A stretch of DNA of 64,000 nt from an uncultured Bacteroidia bacterium (GCA_902768665.1 CACXMA010000005.1:37979-101978); one strand, 5' to 3'. Positions 48,008-57,283 are shown, numbered from the stretch's first letter. Made by a program: numbers and translations. Notes: generated by a model from the letters alone, not told the origin.

Positions 48008-48631
48008 TTACAGTAATTTCTTAAGACTCCAGTTTCCCATGGTTTGACCGTTATGGGTTATTTCATACTCATGGAACACCTCGTAGCCGCGTTTTGTGTA
48101 GAAACTTAGGTTCTCCCGGTTGTTGGTGAACAGCACCATAGTCTTGCCTCCGTGCTGGCGTACATAATCCTCCAGATAAGACAGGAACTGAGTGCCTATG
48201 CCTTGATTGTGAAACGGCGGATCTACCTCAATCATACTCAGGTACCATACATCAGGATTGTTCTTCTGATAATCATGACAAGGGGTGCCGGCCTCCTGGT
48301 CCTTTGCTAAGAAAGCATGCAGGTGGTTCCAGTTTGTAAGGAAATACATCTTTAGATAACCGCAAAGAATGAACTTGAGTACCGATGGCTGCTTGTAACC
48401 TGGTGGCTCAAGTGCCGCCTCAGCCACCATTCGGCCATCCAAACGTGCGGTCAACATATGTGAGCCCTTAAAGTTTCCTTTCCTGTTTATGGCCAGAAAT
48501 CGGGCCAACCCCCTTTGCCGCTCCTTAAGATCAAAAAAGATGGTTATGTAGATATAGTCAAAATATGCTCTGGCGGCCAGTTCTGAAGCCTCCTTGATAT
48601 CCTCCTTTTTTAATTTCTCAAATTGTAACAT
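48008..48631 (-). CDS. GNAT-family N-acetyltransferase
   Basis: The protein has 207 residues. The acetyl-CoA loop is FHNQGIGTQFLSYLE (Q-x-x-G-x-G variant), preceded by the strand YLSMIEVDP and followed by VLFTNNRENLSFYTKRGYEV, the standard GNAT order. Substrate unknown. It lies in the island and is A/T-richer than core genes. About 85 bases separate it from the downstream lipoprotein gene on the same strand. Confidence 0.85.
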   Translation of the reverse strand: MLQFEKLKKEDIKEASELAARAYFDYIYITIFFDLKERQRGLARFLAINRKGNFKGSHMLTARLDGRMVAEAALEPPGYKQPSVLKFILCGYLKMYFLTNWNHLHAFLAKDQEAGTPCHDYQKNNPDVWYLSMIEVDPPFHNQGIGTQFLSYLEDYVRQHGGKTMVLFTNNRENLSFYTKRGYEVFHEYEITHNGQTMGNWSLKKLL

Positions 48632-48696
48632 AACCTAATCCTTTTTATGATGATTTGCCTATTCCAAGGGTATTCGGTATTACTGTATATTACCTT

Positions 48697-48715
48697 TTTA
48701 CAGCCCAAGACTTCC
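48697..48715. repeat. Partial copy of the 51-base repeat's 3' end
   Basis: TTTACAGCCCAAGACTTCC matches the last 20 bases of the 51-base repeat with one base missing. It lies 5 bases from the end of the gene at 48720. Confidence 0.6.
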
Positions 48716-48719
48716 TTTG

Positions 48720-48920
48720 CTATTCTTTTGTAAAGATGTAAACGGCCACTGTCGGCAGAATGACCAATAGAAGCAGCGAGATTTCCACCAAAGCGTATGA
48801 TCCGAAATAGTCGACCAAGGTTTGGAATTTCAGGATTCCGTCAACCAGCAGGACTAGGAGGGCAAACCAGCAAACTCCAAATATCGCTGCGAATTTGAGT
48901 TTTCTTTTCTTCAGTTTCAT
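48720..48920 (-). CDS. Small two-helix membrane protein
   Basis: The protein has 66 residues: a basic start (MKLKKRKLK) and two transmembrane helices (about 10-28 and 43-62). No family is recognised. Its 3' end abuts the partial repeat at 48697-48715. Confidence 0.5.
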   Translation of the reverse strand: MKLKKRKLKFAAIFGVCWFALLVLLVDGILKFQTLVDYFGSYALVEISLLLLVILPTVAVYIFTKE

Positions 48921-48976
48921 CTTGTCTTTATTGATGTGGCGAATTTAATAAAATATTCTTATAACCACATACGAAA

Positions 48977-49002
48977 ACCCCGCCGGAATTCCGACGGGGC
49001 CC
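48977..49002 (-). terminator. Terminator of the CHB_HEX_C-domain gene
   Basis: On the minus strand CCCCGTCGGAATTCCGGCGGGG is a near-perfect stem (in two halves) followed by TTTTCG, about 25 bases after the stop at 49027. It marks the return to core sequence. Confidence 0.75.
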
Positions 49003-49026
49003 AAGAACAAATGCAAGATAAGAGAC

Positions 49027-49773
49027 CTATTCGCTCTTGGTGAAGGTCTTCTCCGCGACGGAGCTGGAGACGCCGTCCTTGATGGCGATGGCCTTCACGG
49101 TGGCGGTGGCGCTCAGGGTGAAGGCGGCGCTGTACTGGGTGCTCTCCGCGGTCGGAGTGCTGCCGTCTGTAGTGTAGCGGATGGTCGCGCCGTCAGGACC
49201 GGTGATGGTCACCTGGGTGGACTCGGTGAACGGAGTGGTACCGCTGATCTCCGGAGCCGCGACGGAGGCCGGGGCGATCCACTTGGTCTCCGCCTGCATG
49301 GTCGCGGACTTCTCGCCGGTGTCCTTGTTGACGAAGTAGTAGCAGAAGAAGATCTTCGGAGCCGCTGCGCTCGGGGCGCCGTGGCGTGCTACGTAGGCGG
49401 CGCGGATGTCCTCGACGGAGGTGTCGGGTTCGTCGACCATGGTGATGGCGACGGCCTTGGCGTGGGCGCGGGAGACGCCGTTGCTCTGGCCTTCGGAGGC
49501 CTCGATGACGAGCTCGATGCCGCCGTTGTCGGTGAGGGGCTGGTCCAGCTTGAAGGTGAAGGTGTCACCCTGGCAGACGATCGTCGCGGTAGACGGAGTC
49601 TCGACGCCGACGAGGGTCGGGGGTTCGGTGAGAGGATTGCCGCCGCAGGCTACGATCCAGTAGTTGAGGCGTGTGTAGAGGTTGGCGCCGGAGATCTTGG
49701 CGGAGGAGCCAAGGACGGAGCGTCCCTGCTGGGAGAGAGCGAGCTTGTTCCAAGCCAGGATCTGGTCGGGCAT
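49027..49773 (-). CDS. Protein with chitobiase/hexosaminidase C-terminal-type domain, possibly 5' truncated
   Basis: The protein has 248 residues from the ATG at 49773. The C-terminal ~75 residues (ISGTTPFTESTQVTITGPDG and IRYTTDGSTPTAES) form a CHB_HEX_C-type beta domain often used as an accessory module. The N-terminal part (QILAWNKLALSQQG, KISGANLYTRLNYW) resembles Bacteroidetes phage- or element-type hypotheticals that normally have about 80 more residues before this point. The frame stays open to 50061, but the upstream translation is Pro/Arg/Ser-rich and unlike protein, so the true 5' end may be lost. Confidence 0.5.
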   Translation of the reverse strand: MPDQILAWNKLALSQQGRSVLGSSAKISGANLYTRLNYWIVACGGNPLTEPPTLVGVETPSTATIVCQGDTFTFKLDQPLTDNGGIELVIEASEGQSNGVSRAHAKAVAITMVDEPDTSVEDIRAAYVARHGAPSAAAPKIFFCYYFVNKDTGEKSATMQAETKWIAPASVAAPEISGTTPFTESTQVTITGPDGATIRYTTDGSTPTAESTQYSAAFTLSATATVKAIAIKDGVSSSVAEKTFTKSE

Positions 49774-50044
49774 GACGGGGAAGAGCTCTGCATACGATGT
49801 GTATGGCGGTCCCTGGAGCGGGTGGTTGGGGCTGCGGTGAGGGCTCGTTGGTGAAAACGGAAATGTGCGGGGGGACGTGCAGGGGACGGTGACGCGAAGC
49901 GGCAGGACGGCGTGTGTCTGACGACTGTTAGGCGGGCTCGCCCCGACTAAAAAGGAGGAGTTAGCCGTCCAGTCCCCGGTGCCGCTCCGTTTTCGCCTTC
50001 CGAGCCTGAGCCGCAGTCCCGACCGGCCGCGGAAGGGGATGGGG

Positions 50045-50503
50045 TCAGAGGGTTCGGACAAGGCGGTCGACGTCGTCGTAGTCGTAGCCGCGGGAGAGGC
50101 CGAATTTCAGCAGTTTCAGCCGGAAGGCGGGATCGCCTTCGAGCGTACGGGCCTTGGCCTGCAGGAGCTTCTCCAGCCGCGCCGAGGCCTTTTCCGCGTC
50201 GATTTCCGTGAGGGCGTCGGCGATGACGTCGCGGGAGATGCCCTTGCCGGCGAGCATGAAGCGGAGTTTGGCCTCGCCCCAGCCCTGGAGGGCGGATTTC
50301 TCCCGGACGAAGGCGCCGGCGTAGCGGCGGTCGTCTACGAAGCCGTCCTTTACGAGCGAGGCGACGATCTTCTCCGCGGCATCAGCGTCCCCGCCGAGCG
50401 CCTTGAGGGCCTTGCGGCGGATGTCTGAGCTGCAGTATTCCATGCGGGCGCACTGGCGCTCGTAGCGCTCCAGGATCTTTTTCGGGTCCGGATCAGAATT
50501 CAT
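50045..50503 (-). CDS. recX: Regulatory protein RecX
   Basis: This 152-residue protein has the three-helix repeats of RecX: YCSSDIRRKALKALGG, VKDGFVDDRRYAGAFV and LRFMLAGKGISRDVIADAL. RecX limits RecA filament growth. Here recA lies 3.6 kb away on the other strand rather than adjacent. The gene start overlaps the end of the patatin gene by 11 bases, so it is translated from that transcript. Confidence 0.88.
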   Translation of the reverse strand: MNSDPDPKKILERYERQCARMEYCSSDIRRKALKALGGDADAAEKIVASLVKDGFVDDRRYAGAFVREKSALQGWGEAKLRFMLAGKGISRDVIADALTEIDAEKASARLEKLLQAKARTLEGDPAFRLKLLKFGLSRGYDYDDVDRLVRTL

Positions 50504-52904
50504 AGCCGAGGGAGAGATAGAATCCGGGACTGCCGGTCAGGCTGTTCCAGGTGAGGTTGGCCTTGATCGGCCCGAAGAAGGAATTGTATCCATAGCCGAG
50601 GGCCGCGCCGAAAAGGGAGCGGCCGCTCTTGAAGGTATCCAGCTCCGTGAAATCATACGAAGCCCCGAGAGCGCCGGTGAAGAAGTGGTCCTTCGCGAGG
50701 TTGTAGCGCAGGGCCAGCTGGGCGACGCCGAGATACTGCCCGGTCAGGGCGATGTTGTCGAGCCCGGCGAAGGGAATCTGCCAGTCGAAGTAGCGGCCGG
50801 CGAACTCGCCGCCGAGATAGTTTGCGTGGGTCAGGGGAACCTCGTCTCCGATGACCATCCTGGCATTCACGGAGGGCAGCAGGTCCCATTGCTCGGCCAG
50901 GGGGAAGACCTGGCGCCAGGAAGCGGACACGGTCGTGAAATTGGGAAGCGAGCCGTCCGACACGGTCAGGACATGGTCTACGTCGATGCCGAGCGTGAAG
51001 CCCGACTTCGGGAAATAGGCGTGGTCCAGCGTGTTGGCACGGAAGCGGAAGAAGAAGGCGACATTGTCTCGGATCTTGCGGTCCTGGGGGAGAGCAAGGT
51101 CCATATCGTTTTCGGGTACGAAGGTCCGGACGCGGGTCAGTTCATTCCTCAGGCCGAGCCGGAAGTCGATGGTCGACCATTCGAGGTTCGAGAGGTAGAA
51201 CTGCTGCGACAGTGACCAGGAAGACAGCAGATAAGGGTCTTCTTCAACAAAGACCCGGTCCCGGAGGTTCTGTTTCCAGTCCACGAGGATGTTGAGGGTC
51301 GGCCATGCCGGGGCGTCGAAGGAATAGAGGGACGAAATCATCGGATTCTGCCCGACCTTGGCCGTGAAGTCGAATTTCTGGCCGCTGAGTTTGTTGACCC
51401 CGAGGCCGACGTTGAACAGGACGGAGACCAGCTCTTCCGTGTCGAGGCGGCCGCCGATGCCGATGCGGCTCACGGGGGCCCGGCGGCAGCGGATGCGCAG
51501 GCTGTAAGGATCACCTTCCCCGAGGAGGTCGTAATTGACGTATTCGAAAGCCCGCGTGCTGAAGATACGGGTGACGGCGTCCTCGATCTGAAGCTTGCTG
51601 ACGGGGCTTTCCGTCAGGTAGGCGATGCGGTGGCGGATATAGTTGGCATCCGCGCGGGATACGCCCGAAACGAGGATGGTATCGATCCGGATGGACTCCT
51701 GGCTGAGGTCGACGGCCTTCCGGGCAGGTTTCCGGGCATGGGCATTCCCCAGCCGCTCGCGGATCATCTGCAGCGAATCGGCCTTGGCCTCGGCGGCCTC
51801 GTAGCCGCGGGCGATGATGGTTTCGATGGACGCGGCGTCGAAACTGAGCATGTCGAATTCGTGGAGGTCCGGCTTGATGGTCACCGTCGGGATGGAGAGC
51901 GTCCGCTCGTAGGCGTCGTTGGAGAGCATGTCGATGCCCTTGTAGAGGATGTCGCCGAGGTTGTAGATCTCTTCATAGCCCTTGACGGCGTCGGAAAGCT
52001 CGATGCCGATGATGATGTCCGCCCCGATGTCCCGGGCGAGGTCTGCCGGGAAATTGTTGCGCATGCCGCCGTCGAGAAGGATCTGGTTGCCGATGCGCAC
52101 GGGCTTGAACATGCCCGGGATGGACATCGTCGAGCGCATCGCGGTCGTCAGCGGACCGTCATGCCAGACCTTGGCCTTGCCGCTCACCACGTCCGTCGCG
52201 ACACAGATGAAGGGAATCGGCATGTCGAGGAAGTGGAGGTTGTCCTTCTGGTAACCGACGGTCAGCGAGGAGAGCAGGTTGCAGACGTTGTAGCCGCTGT
52301 AGAGGCCGGAAGGAAGGCTGTTGAGGACGTTGCGGCGCTTGAAGGAGGTGGCGGAGGAGCCGGAGGACAGGTTGAGCCGGCCGGTGCCGTTGCCGCCGAG
52401 GTCGACGCCGAGGCTGTCCGTGACGCTCTGCTGCTCGAGATCGGCCGTGCGGTAGAAAAACGGGAAGGAAATACCGTACTTGCGCTTGTACTCGGCTTCC
52501 TGCACGGTGATGTATTCGCGGGCGATCCGGTCCGACAGCAGCAGATCCCAGTTCGCCGTCCGGAAAAGGCTGTCGAGGTATTCCGGGGTGTAACCGACGC
52601 TGTAGAGGCCGCCGACCAGGCCGCCGATGCTCGTGCCGATCACCACGTCGACGGGAATGTCGAGCTGCTCCATAAAGCGCAGGGCGCCGACATGGGCTGC
52701 TCCCTTGGCACCGCCGCCGCTGAGGACGAGGGCGACGGAAGGGCGGCTCCGGTGGATCCGTTTCATGTAGGAGCGCAGCTCCCGGAGCGCTTTCTCGTCG
52801 CTCTGGCCGTCGAGGCCGAAGCCCGAGGAAGAAGAGGCCTGGGCCCCTGCCAGCAGCGGCAGGAGCATCAGCAGCACCGATATGAGGAGGTACTTACGCA
52901 TCAC
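50493..52904 (-). CDS. Patatin-like phospholipase with Omp85-type barrel
   Basis: The protein has 803 residues. A signal peptide (1-21) precedes a patatin domain (about 55-345) with oxyanion loop SGGGAKGAA (62-70), nucleophile Ser92 in GTSIGG, and catalytic Asp in LDGGMRNNFP (near 275). A POTRA-like segment (about 395-475) and a C-terminal outer-membrane barrel ending in FYLSLGYEF follow. This is the type Vd (PlpD-like) layout, in which a phospholipase is tethered to or moved by its own barrel. It overlaps rlmN and recX by 11 bases each. Confidence 0.88.
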   Translation of the reverse strand: MMRKYLLISVLLMLLPLLAGAQASSSSGFGLDGQSDEKALRELRSYMKRIHRSRPSVALVLSGGGAKGAAHVGALRFMEQLDIPVDVVIGTSIGGLVGGLYSVGYTPEYLDSLFRTANWDLLLSDRIAREYITVQEAEYKRKYGISFPFFYRTADLEQQSVTDSLGVDLGGNGTGRLNLSSGSSATSFKRRNVLNSLPSGLYSGYNVCNLLSSLTVGYQKDNLHFLDMPIPFICVATDVVSGKAKVWHDGPLTTAMRSTMSIPGMFKPVRIGNQILLDGGMRNNFPADLARDIGADIIIGIELSDAVKGYEEIYNLGDILYKGIDMLSNDAYERTLSIPTVTIKPDLHEFDMLSFDAASIETIIARGYEAAEAKADSLQMIRERLGNAHARKPARKAVDLSQESIRIDTILVSGVSRADANYIRHRIAYLTESPVSKLQIEDAVTRIFSTRAFEYVNYDLLGEGDPYSLRIRCRRAPVSRIGIGGRLDTEELVSVLFNVGLGVNKLSGQKFDFTAKVGQNPMISSLYSFDAPAWPTLNILVDWKQNLRDRVFVEEDPYLLSSWSLSQQFYLSNLEWSTIDFRLGLRNELTRVRTFVPENDMDLALPQDRKIRDNVAFFFRFRANTLDHAYFPKSGFTLGIDVDHVLTVSDGSLPNFTTVSASWRQVFPLAEQWDLLPSVNARMVIGDEVPLTHANYLGGEFAGRYFDWQIPFAGLDNIALTGQYLGVAQLALRYNLAKDHFFTGALGASYDFTELDTFKSGRSLFGAALGYGYNSFFGPIKANLTWNSLTGSPGFYLSLGYEF

Positions 52905-53934
52905 CGTGGGAATGGGTCCCGGCCAGCAGCCCGCAGGCGGCGAAGATGTCTTCTCCGCGGGAAGTACGCACGGTCGCCGTCACGCCGCGGCGTTCGAGCC
53001 GCTCTCGGAAAGCTTCCATGGCTCCGGTGTCGGAGGTGCTGTAAGGGAAGTCGGGAATCTGGTGGAAACGGATGAGGTTCACGCGGCACTCCAGGCCCTT
53101 CAGCATGCGGGCGAGCTCGTCGGCATGGCGGGGGGAGTCGTTGTAGCCGGAAAACATGGTGTATTCGAAACTGACACGCCGCTGGCCGGTGAAGTCGTAC
53201 CGGCGGATCAGCTCCAGTACGTCGCGGATCGGGTAGGCCTTTTCCACCGGCATCAGCGCGAGGCGCTCGGCGGGGAACGGGTCATGGAGACTGACGGCGA
53301 GGTGGCAGCGGGACTCGTCGAGGTATTTCTTCAGGTTCGGAAGGACGCCGATGGTGCTGAGGGTGATGCGCTTCGGGCTCCAGGCAAAGCCCCAGTCGGC
53401 GGTGAGGACGGTAATGACCCGGGAGACTTCCTCCCAGTTGTCGAGCGGCTCGCCCATGCCCATGAAAACCGTGTTCGTCAGGCCGTCGGATTCCTCGACG
53501 GCGAGGTACTGCGAGAGGATCTCCGCGGCGGTCAGGCTGCCGTGGAAACCCTGGCGGCCGGTCATGCAGAAGCGGCAGCCCATCTTGCAGCCGGCCTGGG
53601 AGGAGACGCAGAGGGTCTTGCGGTCCCCGTCCGGAATCATGACCGTCTCGATGCTGTCGAGCCCGCCTTCCTTTGCGCGCGCGAAAGGGAAGAGGTATTT
53701 GCGCGTGCCGTCCCGGGAAGTCTGCACATCCAGCGGGAGGGTCATTCCGACCTCGTACTGCTCCCCGAGCCGCGCCCGGCCTTCTTTGGAAAGGTCGGTC
53801 ATGGCGTCGATGTCCCGGACTTTTTTCTGGTAGAGCCAGCGCGCGATCTGCCCGCCGGCAAAGCCGGGAAGGCCGCAGGAAAGGGCGATTTCCTTCAGCT
53901 CTGCGGGGGTCTTTCCAAGGAGAACGGTTTTCAT
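52894..53934 (-). CDS. rlmN: 23S rRNA (adenine2503-C2)-methyltransferase
   Basis: This 346-residue radical SAM enzyme has its cluster motif CKMGCRFC (Cys-x3-Cys-x2-Cys) in the family context SSQAGCKMGCRFCMTG, and the VFMGMGEP block. It methylates A2503 of 23S rRNA and also tRNA. The second conserved Cys used for the methylene intermediate lies near the C-terminus (FAACGL). A TATTTTTG box lies 23 bases before the ATG. It is first in the rlmN-patatin-recX unit. Confidence 0.95.
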   Translation of the reverse strand: MKTVLLGKTPAELKEIALSCGLPGFAGGQIARWLYQKKVRDIDAMTDLSKEGRARLGEQYEVGMTLPLDVQTSRDGTRKYLFPFARAKEGGLDSIETVMIPDGDRKTLCVSSQAGCKMGCRFCMTGRQGFHGSLTAAEILSQYLAVEESDGLTNTVFMGMGEPLDNWEEVSRVITVLTADWGFAWSPKRITLSTIGVLPNLKKYLDESRCHLAVSLHDPFPAERLALMPVEKAYPIRDVLELIRRYDFTGQRRVSFEYTMFSGYNDSPRHADELARMLKGLECRVNLIRFHQIPDFPYSTSDTGAMEAFRERLERRGVTATVRTSRGEDIFAACGLLAGTHSHGDA

Positions 53935-54000
53935 CGGCTGGGCGGTTTAATTTTCTACAAAAATAAGCAAAAAAATGGTTCCCTTCACCCGAAATTTTTA

Positions 54001-54008
54001 TATCTTTG
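54001..54008 (+). promoter_or_regulatory. -7 box of recA
   Basis: TATCTTTG lies 60 bases before the recA ATG at 54069, leaving a leader of about 55 bases. No -33 TTTG is obvious, and no LexA-like operator was recognised. Confidence 0.55.
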
Positions 54009-54068
54009 TCAAGTCTGCTCCAAAGGGACAGACAAGACTACATTTTTATAATAGTAAACGACAACATT

Positions 54069-55103
54069 ATGGCTAAAGAAGTTGTAGAGAAGACCGCGGC
54101 CGACATCAATGCAGCGAAGCTGAAGGCGTTGCAGGCTACGATCGACAAGATTGAGAAAGATTACGGAAAGGGCACGATCATGAAGTTGGGGGATCAGCCA
54201 CAATGGGACGAATCACAGGTCATTCCGAGCGGCAGCATCGCGCTCGACCATGCCCTCGGCATCGGCGGCTATCCGCGCGGAAGGATCATTGAAATCTACG
54301 GCCCCGAGTCCAGCGGCAAGACTACGCTCGCGATCCACGCGATTGCCGAAGCGCAGAAAAAGGGCGGCATCGCGGCGATGATCGACGCCGAGCACGCTTT
54401 CGACAGGACCTATGCCAAGGCTTTGGGTGTGGATCTCGAGACGCTGCTGATTTCGCAGCCGGACAACGGCGAGCAGGCGCTCGAGATCGCCGACAACCTC
54501 ATCCGCAGCGGTGCGGTGGATATCGTGGTGATCGACTCGGTCGCCGCGCTGACCCCGAAGGCCGAGATCGAGGGCGAGATGGGCGACAACAAGGTCGGCC
54601 TCCAGGCCCGCCTGATGAGCCAGGCCCTCCGCAAGCTCACGGCCAACATCTCCAAGACCAACACCTGCTGCATCTTCATCAACCAGCTCCGCGAGAAGAT
54701 CGGCATCATGTTCGGCAATCCGGAGACGACAACCGGTGGCAACGCCCTGAAGTTCTATGCTTCCGTGCGTCTGGATGTCCGCCGTACGACCCAGATCAAG
54801 GACGGCGAGGAAGCCCTCGGCAACCGCACCCGCGTCAAGGTCGTCAAGAACAAGATGGCCCCGCCGTTCCGCAAGGCGGAATTCGACATCGTCTTCGGCG
54901 TCGGCATCTCCCGCATCGGCGAGATCGTGGACCTCGGCGTCGAGCTCGGCGTGATCGCCAAGAGCGGCTCCTGGTTCAGCTACAATGAGGCGAAGCTCGC
55001 ACAGGGCCGCGAGGCGACCAAGCAGCTGCTCGCCGACAACGCCGAGCTCTGCGAGGAGATCGAGGCCAAGATCCGCGAGGCCCTCAAGAAGGTCGACGAC
55101 TAG
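54069..55103 (+). CDS. recA: Recombinase RecA
   Basis: The protein has 344 residues. Walker A is GPESSGKTT at 78-86; loop L1 is [21 protein letters not shown]-type and L2 includes [17 protein letters not shown]. RecA forms filaments on single-stranded DNA and drives strand exchange and SOS cleavage. The C-terminus is short, lacking a strongly acidic tail beyond KKVDD. The ATG at 54069 matches the family start; frame extending upstream to 54006 overlaps the promoter. Confidence 0.98.
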   Translation: MAKEVVEKTAADINAAKLKALQATIDKIEKDYGKGTIMKLGDQPQWDESQVIPSGSIALDHALGIGGYPRGRIIEIYGPESSGKTTLAIHAIAEAQKKGGIAAMIDAEHAFDRTYAKALGVDLETLLISQPDNGEQALEIADNLIRSGAVDIVVIDSVAALTPKAEIEGEMGDNKVGLQARLMSQALRKLTANISKTNTCCIFINQLREKIGIMFGNPETTTGGNALKFYASVRLDVRRTTQIKDGEEALGNRTRVKVVKNKMAPPFRKAEFDIVFGVGISRIGEIVDLGVELGVIAKSGSWFSYNEAKLAQGREATKQLLADNAELCEEIEAKIREALKKVDD

Positions 55104-55123
55104 GGCGCCGGATCAGCAGTTAC

Positions 55124-55213
55124 AAAACGGGCACGAAAACGCGTTGTTTCGTGCCCGTTTCCTGTTATTTGATGCATTTGGGCACGAAAACAGCCTTTTT
55201 CGTGCCCGTTTAT
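55124..55213. terminator. Two tandem near-identical terminator hairpins
   Basis: AAACGGGCACGAAA with TTTCGTGCCCGTTT (55125-55161) and GGGCACGAAAA with TTTTCGTGCCCGTTT (55180-55212) repeat the same stem twice between the convergent recA and tdk genes. Each can work in both directions. Confidence 0.85.
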
Positions 55214-55221
55214 TGCTGACG

Positions 55222-55800
55222 CTATTCCCCGCGGTCTTCGGCCAGGGCCTTGTTGTAGCAGTCGCGGCAGAGGGGTTCGTAGATGTCCTTCTCGCCGAGG
55301 ACGACGAGTTTCTTGCTCTCGGAGAGACGGTGGGAGTGGTTGGCCAGCGCGCCGCAGCGGACGCAGATGGCGTGGACCTTCTGGACGTCTTCGGCGATGG
55401 CGAGAAGGCCCGGGATGGGGCCGAAAGGCTTGCCCATGTAGTCCGTGTCCAGTCCGGCGACGATCACGCGGACGCCGCGGTTGGCGAGTTCCTGGCAGAC
55501 CTCAATGATGCTTTCATCGAAAAACTGGGCCTCGTCGATGCCGACGACCTGCACGTCCGGGTCGATCTGGAGCATCCGGGCGGGCGTCTTGATCGGCGTG
55601 CAGGAGATGCTGTGGGAGTCGTGCGAAACGACATCGAGATCGGAGTAGCGCTTGTCGATCGTCGGCTTGAACGTCGCGATTTTCTGCTTGGCGAACTGGG
55701 CTCTTTTAAGACGGCGGATCAGTTCCTCGGTCTTGCCCGAGAACATCGAGCCGCAGATGACCTCGATGCAGCCCGTTTTTTTTGTAGTTTCTGAAAACAT
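55222..55800 (-). CDS. tdk: Thymidine kinase
   Basis: The protein has 192 residues from the ATG at 55800. The P-loop is [11 protein letters not shown], the Walker B-like DEAQFF follows, and the lasso/zinc site shows CVRCGA and CRDCYN, so this is the tetrameric TK1-like type. It phosphorylates thymidine for salvage. Upstream in-frame residues fall within the predicted leader, so the later ATG is preferred; a -7 box TATCTTTG is on the minus strand at 55850-55843. Confidence 0.95.
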   Translation of the reverse strand: MFSETTKKTGCIEVICGSMFSGKTEELIRRLKRAQFAKQKIATFKPTIDKRYSDLDVVSHDSHSISCTPIKTPARMLQIDPDVQVVGIDEAQFFDESIIEVCQELANRGVRVIVAGLDTDYMGKPFGPIPGLLAIAEDVQKVHAICVRCGALANHSHRLSESKKLVVLGEKDIYEPLCRDCYNKALAEDRGE

Positions 55801-55842
55801 TCTTAATTTTGTACTTGCTCCGGGAACGGAATTATCTGTCCA

Positions 55843-55850
55843 CAAAGATA
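55843..55850 (-). promoter_or_regulatory. -7 box of tdk
   Basis: TATCTTTG on the minus strand, 42 bases before the ATG at 55800. Confidence 0.55.
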
Positions 55851-55893
55851 GTGAATCCGCCCCGTCCCGTCAATTTTTTTTATCAACGCGTTT

Positions 55894-56535
55894 ATGAACA
55901 AAGACACGACCCGCCTTCTTCAGCAGCTCCGCAGCGACCTGGACGCCCTCCGCCAGCGGATATCCACGATGGAAACCAGCCTGGACGAGCTCCAGCGCCA
56001 GCTCGAAAGCGAAGCCGCCGCCCCCGAAGCGGCCGAGACGGAGGCCGTGGACCTCAGCGCCGTCGCCGTCGGTGCGTTCTCGGAGCCGGAAGCCGCTCCG
56101 AAGCCGATCGCTGAGCCGGAACCGGTCGCGGAAGAAGCCCCGGTGGAGGATTTCCCGTTCCCGGAACCGGAAGTCGCGCCGGCGCCTGTGCCGGAACCCG
56201 AGCCGGAACCTGTGCCGGCGCCCCAGCCCGCCCCGAAGCCGTCGCCGAAGGCCGCCATTCAGGAAAGCACGGACCGTTACGCCTGGCGGAAGGACATGCC
56301 GGGTCTGGCCGTCCGGGATATCCGCAGCGCCATCGCCCTCAATGACCGGGTCCTGTTCATCAACGTCCTGTTCCAGCAGGATGCCGTCCGTTTCCAAAGC
56401 GCGCTGAACGATCTCAACGGTTTCGAGACTTTCCCGCAGGCGGAGGACTATCTCCGGACGAATTATCCGCAGTGGAACTATGATTCCGAAGTGGTCTACC
56501 GCTTCATGATGGCCGTCCGCCGCAAGCTCCGTTAG
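55894..56535 (+). CDS. Conserved Bacteroidetes protein with coiled coil and Pro/Glu linker
   Basis: The protein has 213 residues: an N-terminal coiled coil (about 4-42), a long Pro/Glu/Ala linker (about 45-125), and a conserved C-terminal domain (about 135-213; DIRSAIALNDRVLFINVLFQ, then FMMAVRRKLR). The C-terminal domain is familiar from hypothetical proteins in other Bacteroidales, but I know of no function. It starts opposite tdk and ends 4 bases before rsmI. Confidence 0.65.
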   Translation: MNKDTTRLLQQLRSDLDALRQRISTMETSLDELQRQLESEAAAPEAAETEAVDLSAVAVGAFSEPEAAPKPIAEPEPVAEEAPVEDFPFPEPEVAPAPVPEPEPEPVPAPQPAPKPSPKAAIQESTDRYAWRKDMPGLAVRDIRSAIALNDRVLFINVLFQQDAVRFQSALNDLNGFETFPQAEDYLRTNYPQWNYDSEVVYRFMMAVRRKLR

Positions 56536-56539
56536 CGAG

Positions 56540-57283
56540 ATGGCCGGTATCCTTTATATCGTGCCGACGCCTGTCGGCAACCTCGACGACATGAGCTTCC
56601 GGGCGGTGGAGGTTCTCCGCTCGGCCGACCTTGTGCTCGCGGAGGATACACGGACGACTTCCGTCCTGTTCAAGCATTTCGATATCCATACCCCTCTCCA
56701 GTCGCACCACAAGTTCAATGAGCACCAGAAAGTCGCCGTCATCCGCGAAAAGATTCTCGCGGGGGCGGACGTGGCCCTGGTCAGCGACGCGGGGACTCCG
56801 GGCATCTCGGACCCGGGCTTCCTGCTCGTGCGGACTTGCGCCGAAGAGGGCATAGAGGTCCGGACACTGCCCGGCGCGACGGCCTGCATCCCCGCGGTCG
56901 TTTCCTCGGGTCTGCCCTGCGACCGCTTCTGCTTCGAGGGCTTCCTGCCGCTGAAAAAGGGCCGTCAGACGCTCTTGCAACAGCTTTCGACCGAGACGCG
57001 GACGATGGTCTTCTACGAATCGCCCTACCGTCTCGTCAAGACACTGGAGCAGCTCTCCGCCTTTTTCGGCCCCGACCGCCTGTGCTCCGTAGCCCGCGAA
57101 ATCTCCAAGATCCACGAGGAACACCGCCGCGGCCCGCTCGCCGAGGTGGCCGCGTGGTATACCGCCCACCCTCCGAAAGGCGAAATCGTCATCGTCGTGA
57201 AGGGAGCGGAATCCGTCAAACCAGAAGGGAAGGGAAAAAGGAACCGCCATGCCGGCGACAGCGACCCCGAAGAAGAAATCTAA
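56540..57283 (+). CDS. rsmI: 16S rRNA (cytidine1402-2'-O)-methyltransferase
   Basis: This 247-residue tetrapyrrole-methylase-fold enzyme has VPTPVGNLDDMS at the start, EDTRTTSVLFKHF and SDAGTPGISDPGF, all diagnostic of RsmI. It makes the 2'-O methylation at C1402 in the decoding centre. Length is slightly short (E. coli 286), because the usual C-terminal extension is brief. The helix-hairpin-helix gene starts 35 bases before its end. Confidence 0.95.
   Translation: MAGILYIVPTPVGNLDDMSFRAVEVLRSADLVLAEDTRTTSVLFKHFDIHTPLQSHHKFNEHQKVAVIREKILAGADVALVSDAGTPGISDPGFLLVRTCAEEGIEVRTLPGATACIPAVVSSGLPCDRFCFEGFLPLKKGRQTLLQQLSTETRTMVFYESPYRLVKTLEQLSAFFGPDRLCSVAREISKIHEEHRRGPLAEVAAWYTAHPPKGEIVIVVKGAESVKPEGKGKRNRHAGDSDPEEEI

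Noticed and set aside
37717-49026. CRISPR array in the island
   Set aside because: Repeats are few, widely spaced and carry terminators; no regular spacer-repeat pattern and no cas gene.
54009-54068. LexA operator before recA
   Set aside because: No convincing dyad was found in the leader or around the -7 box.
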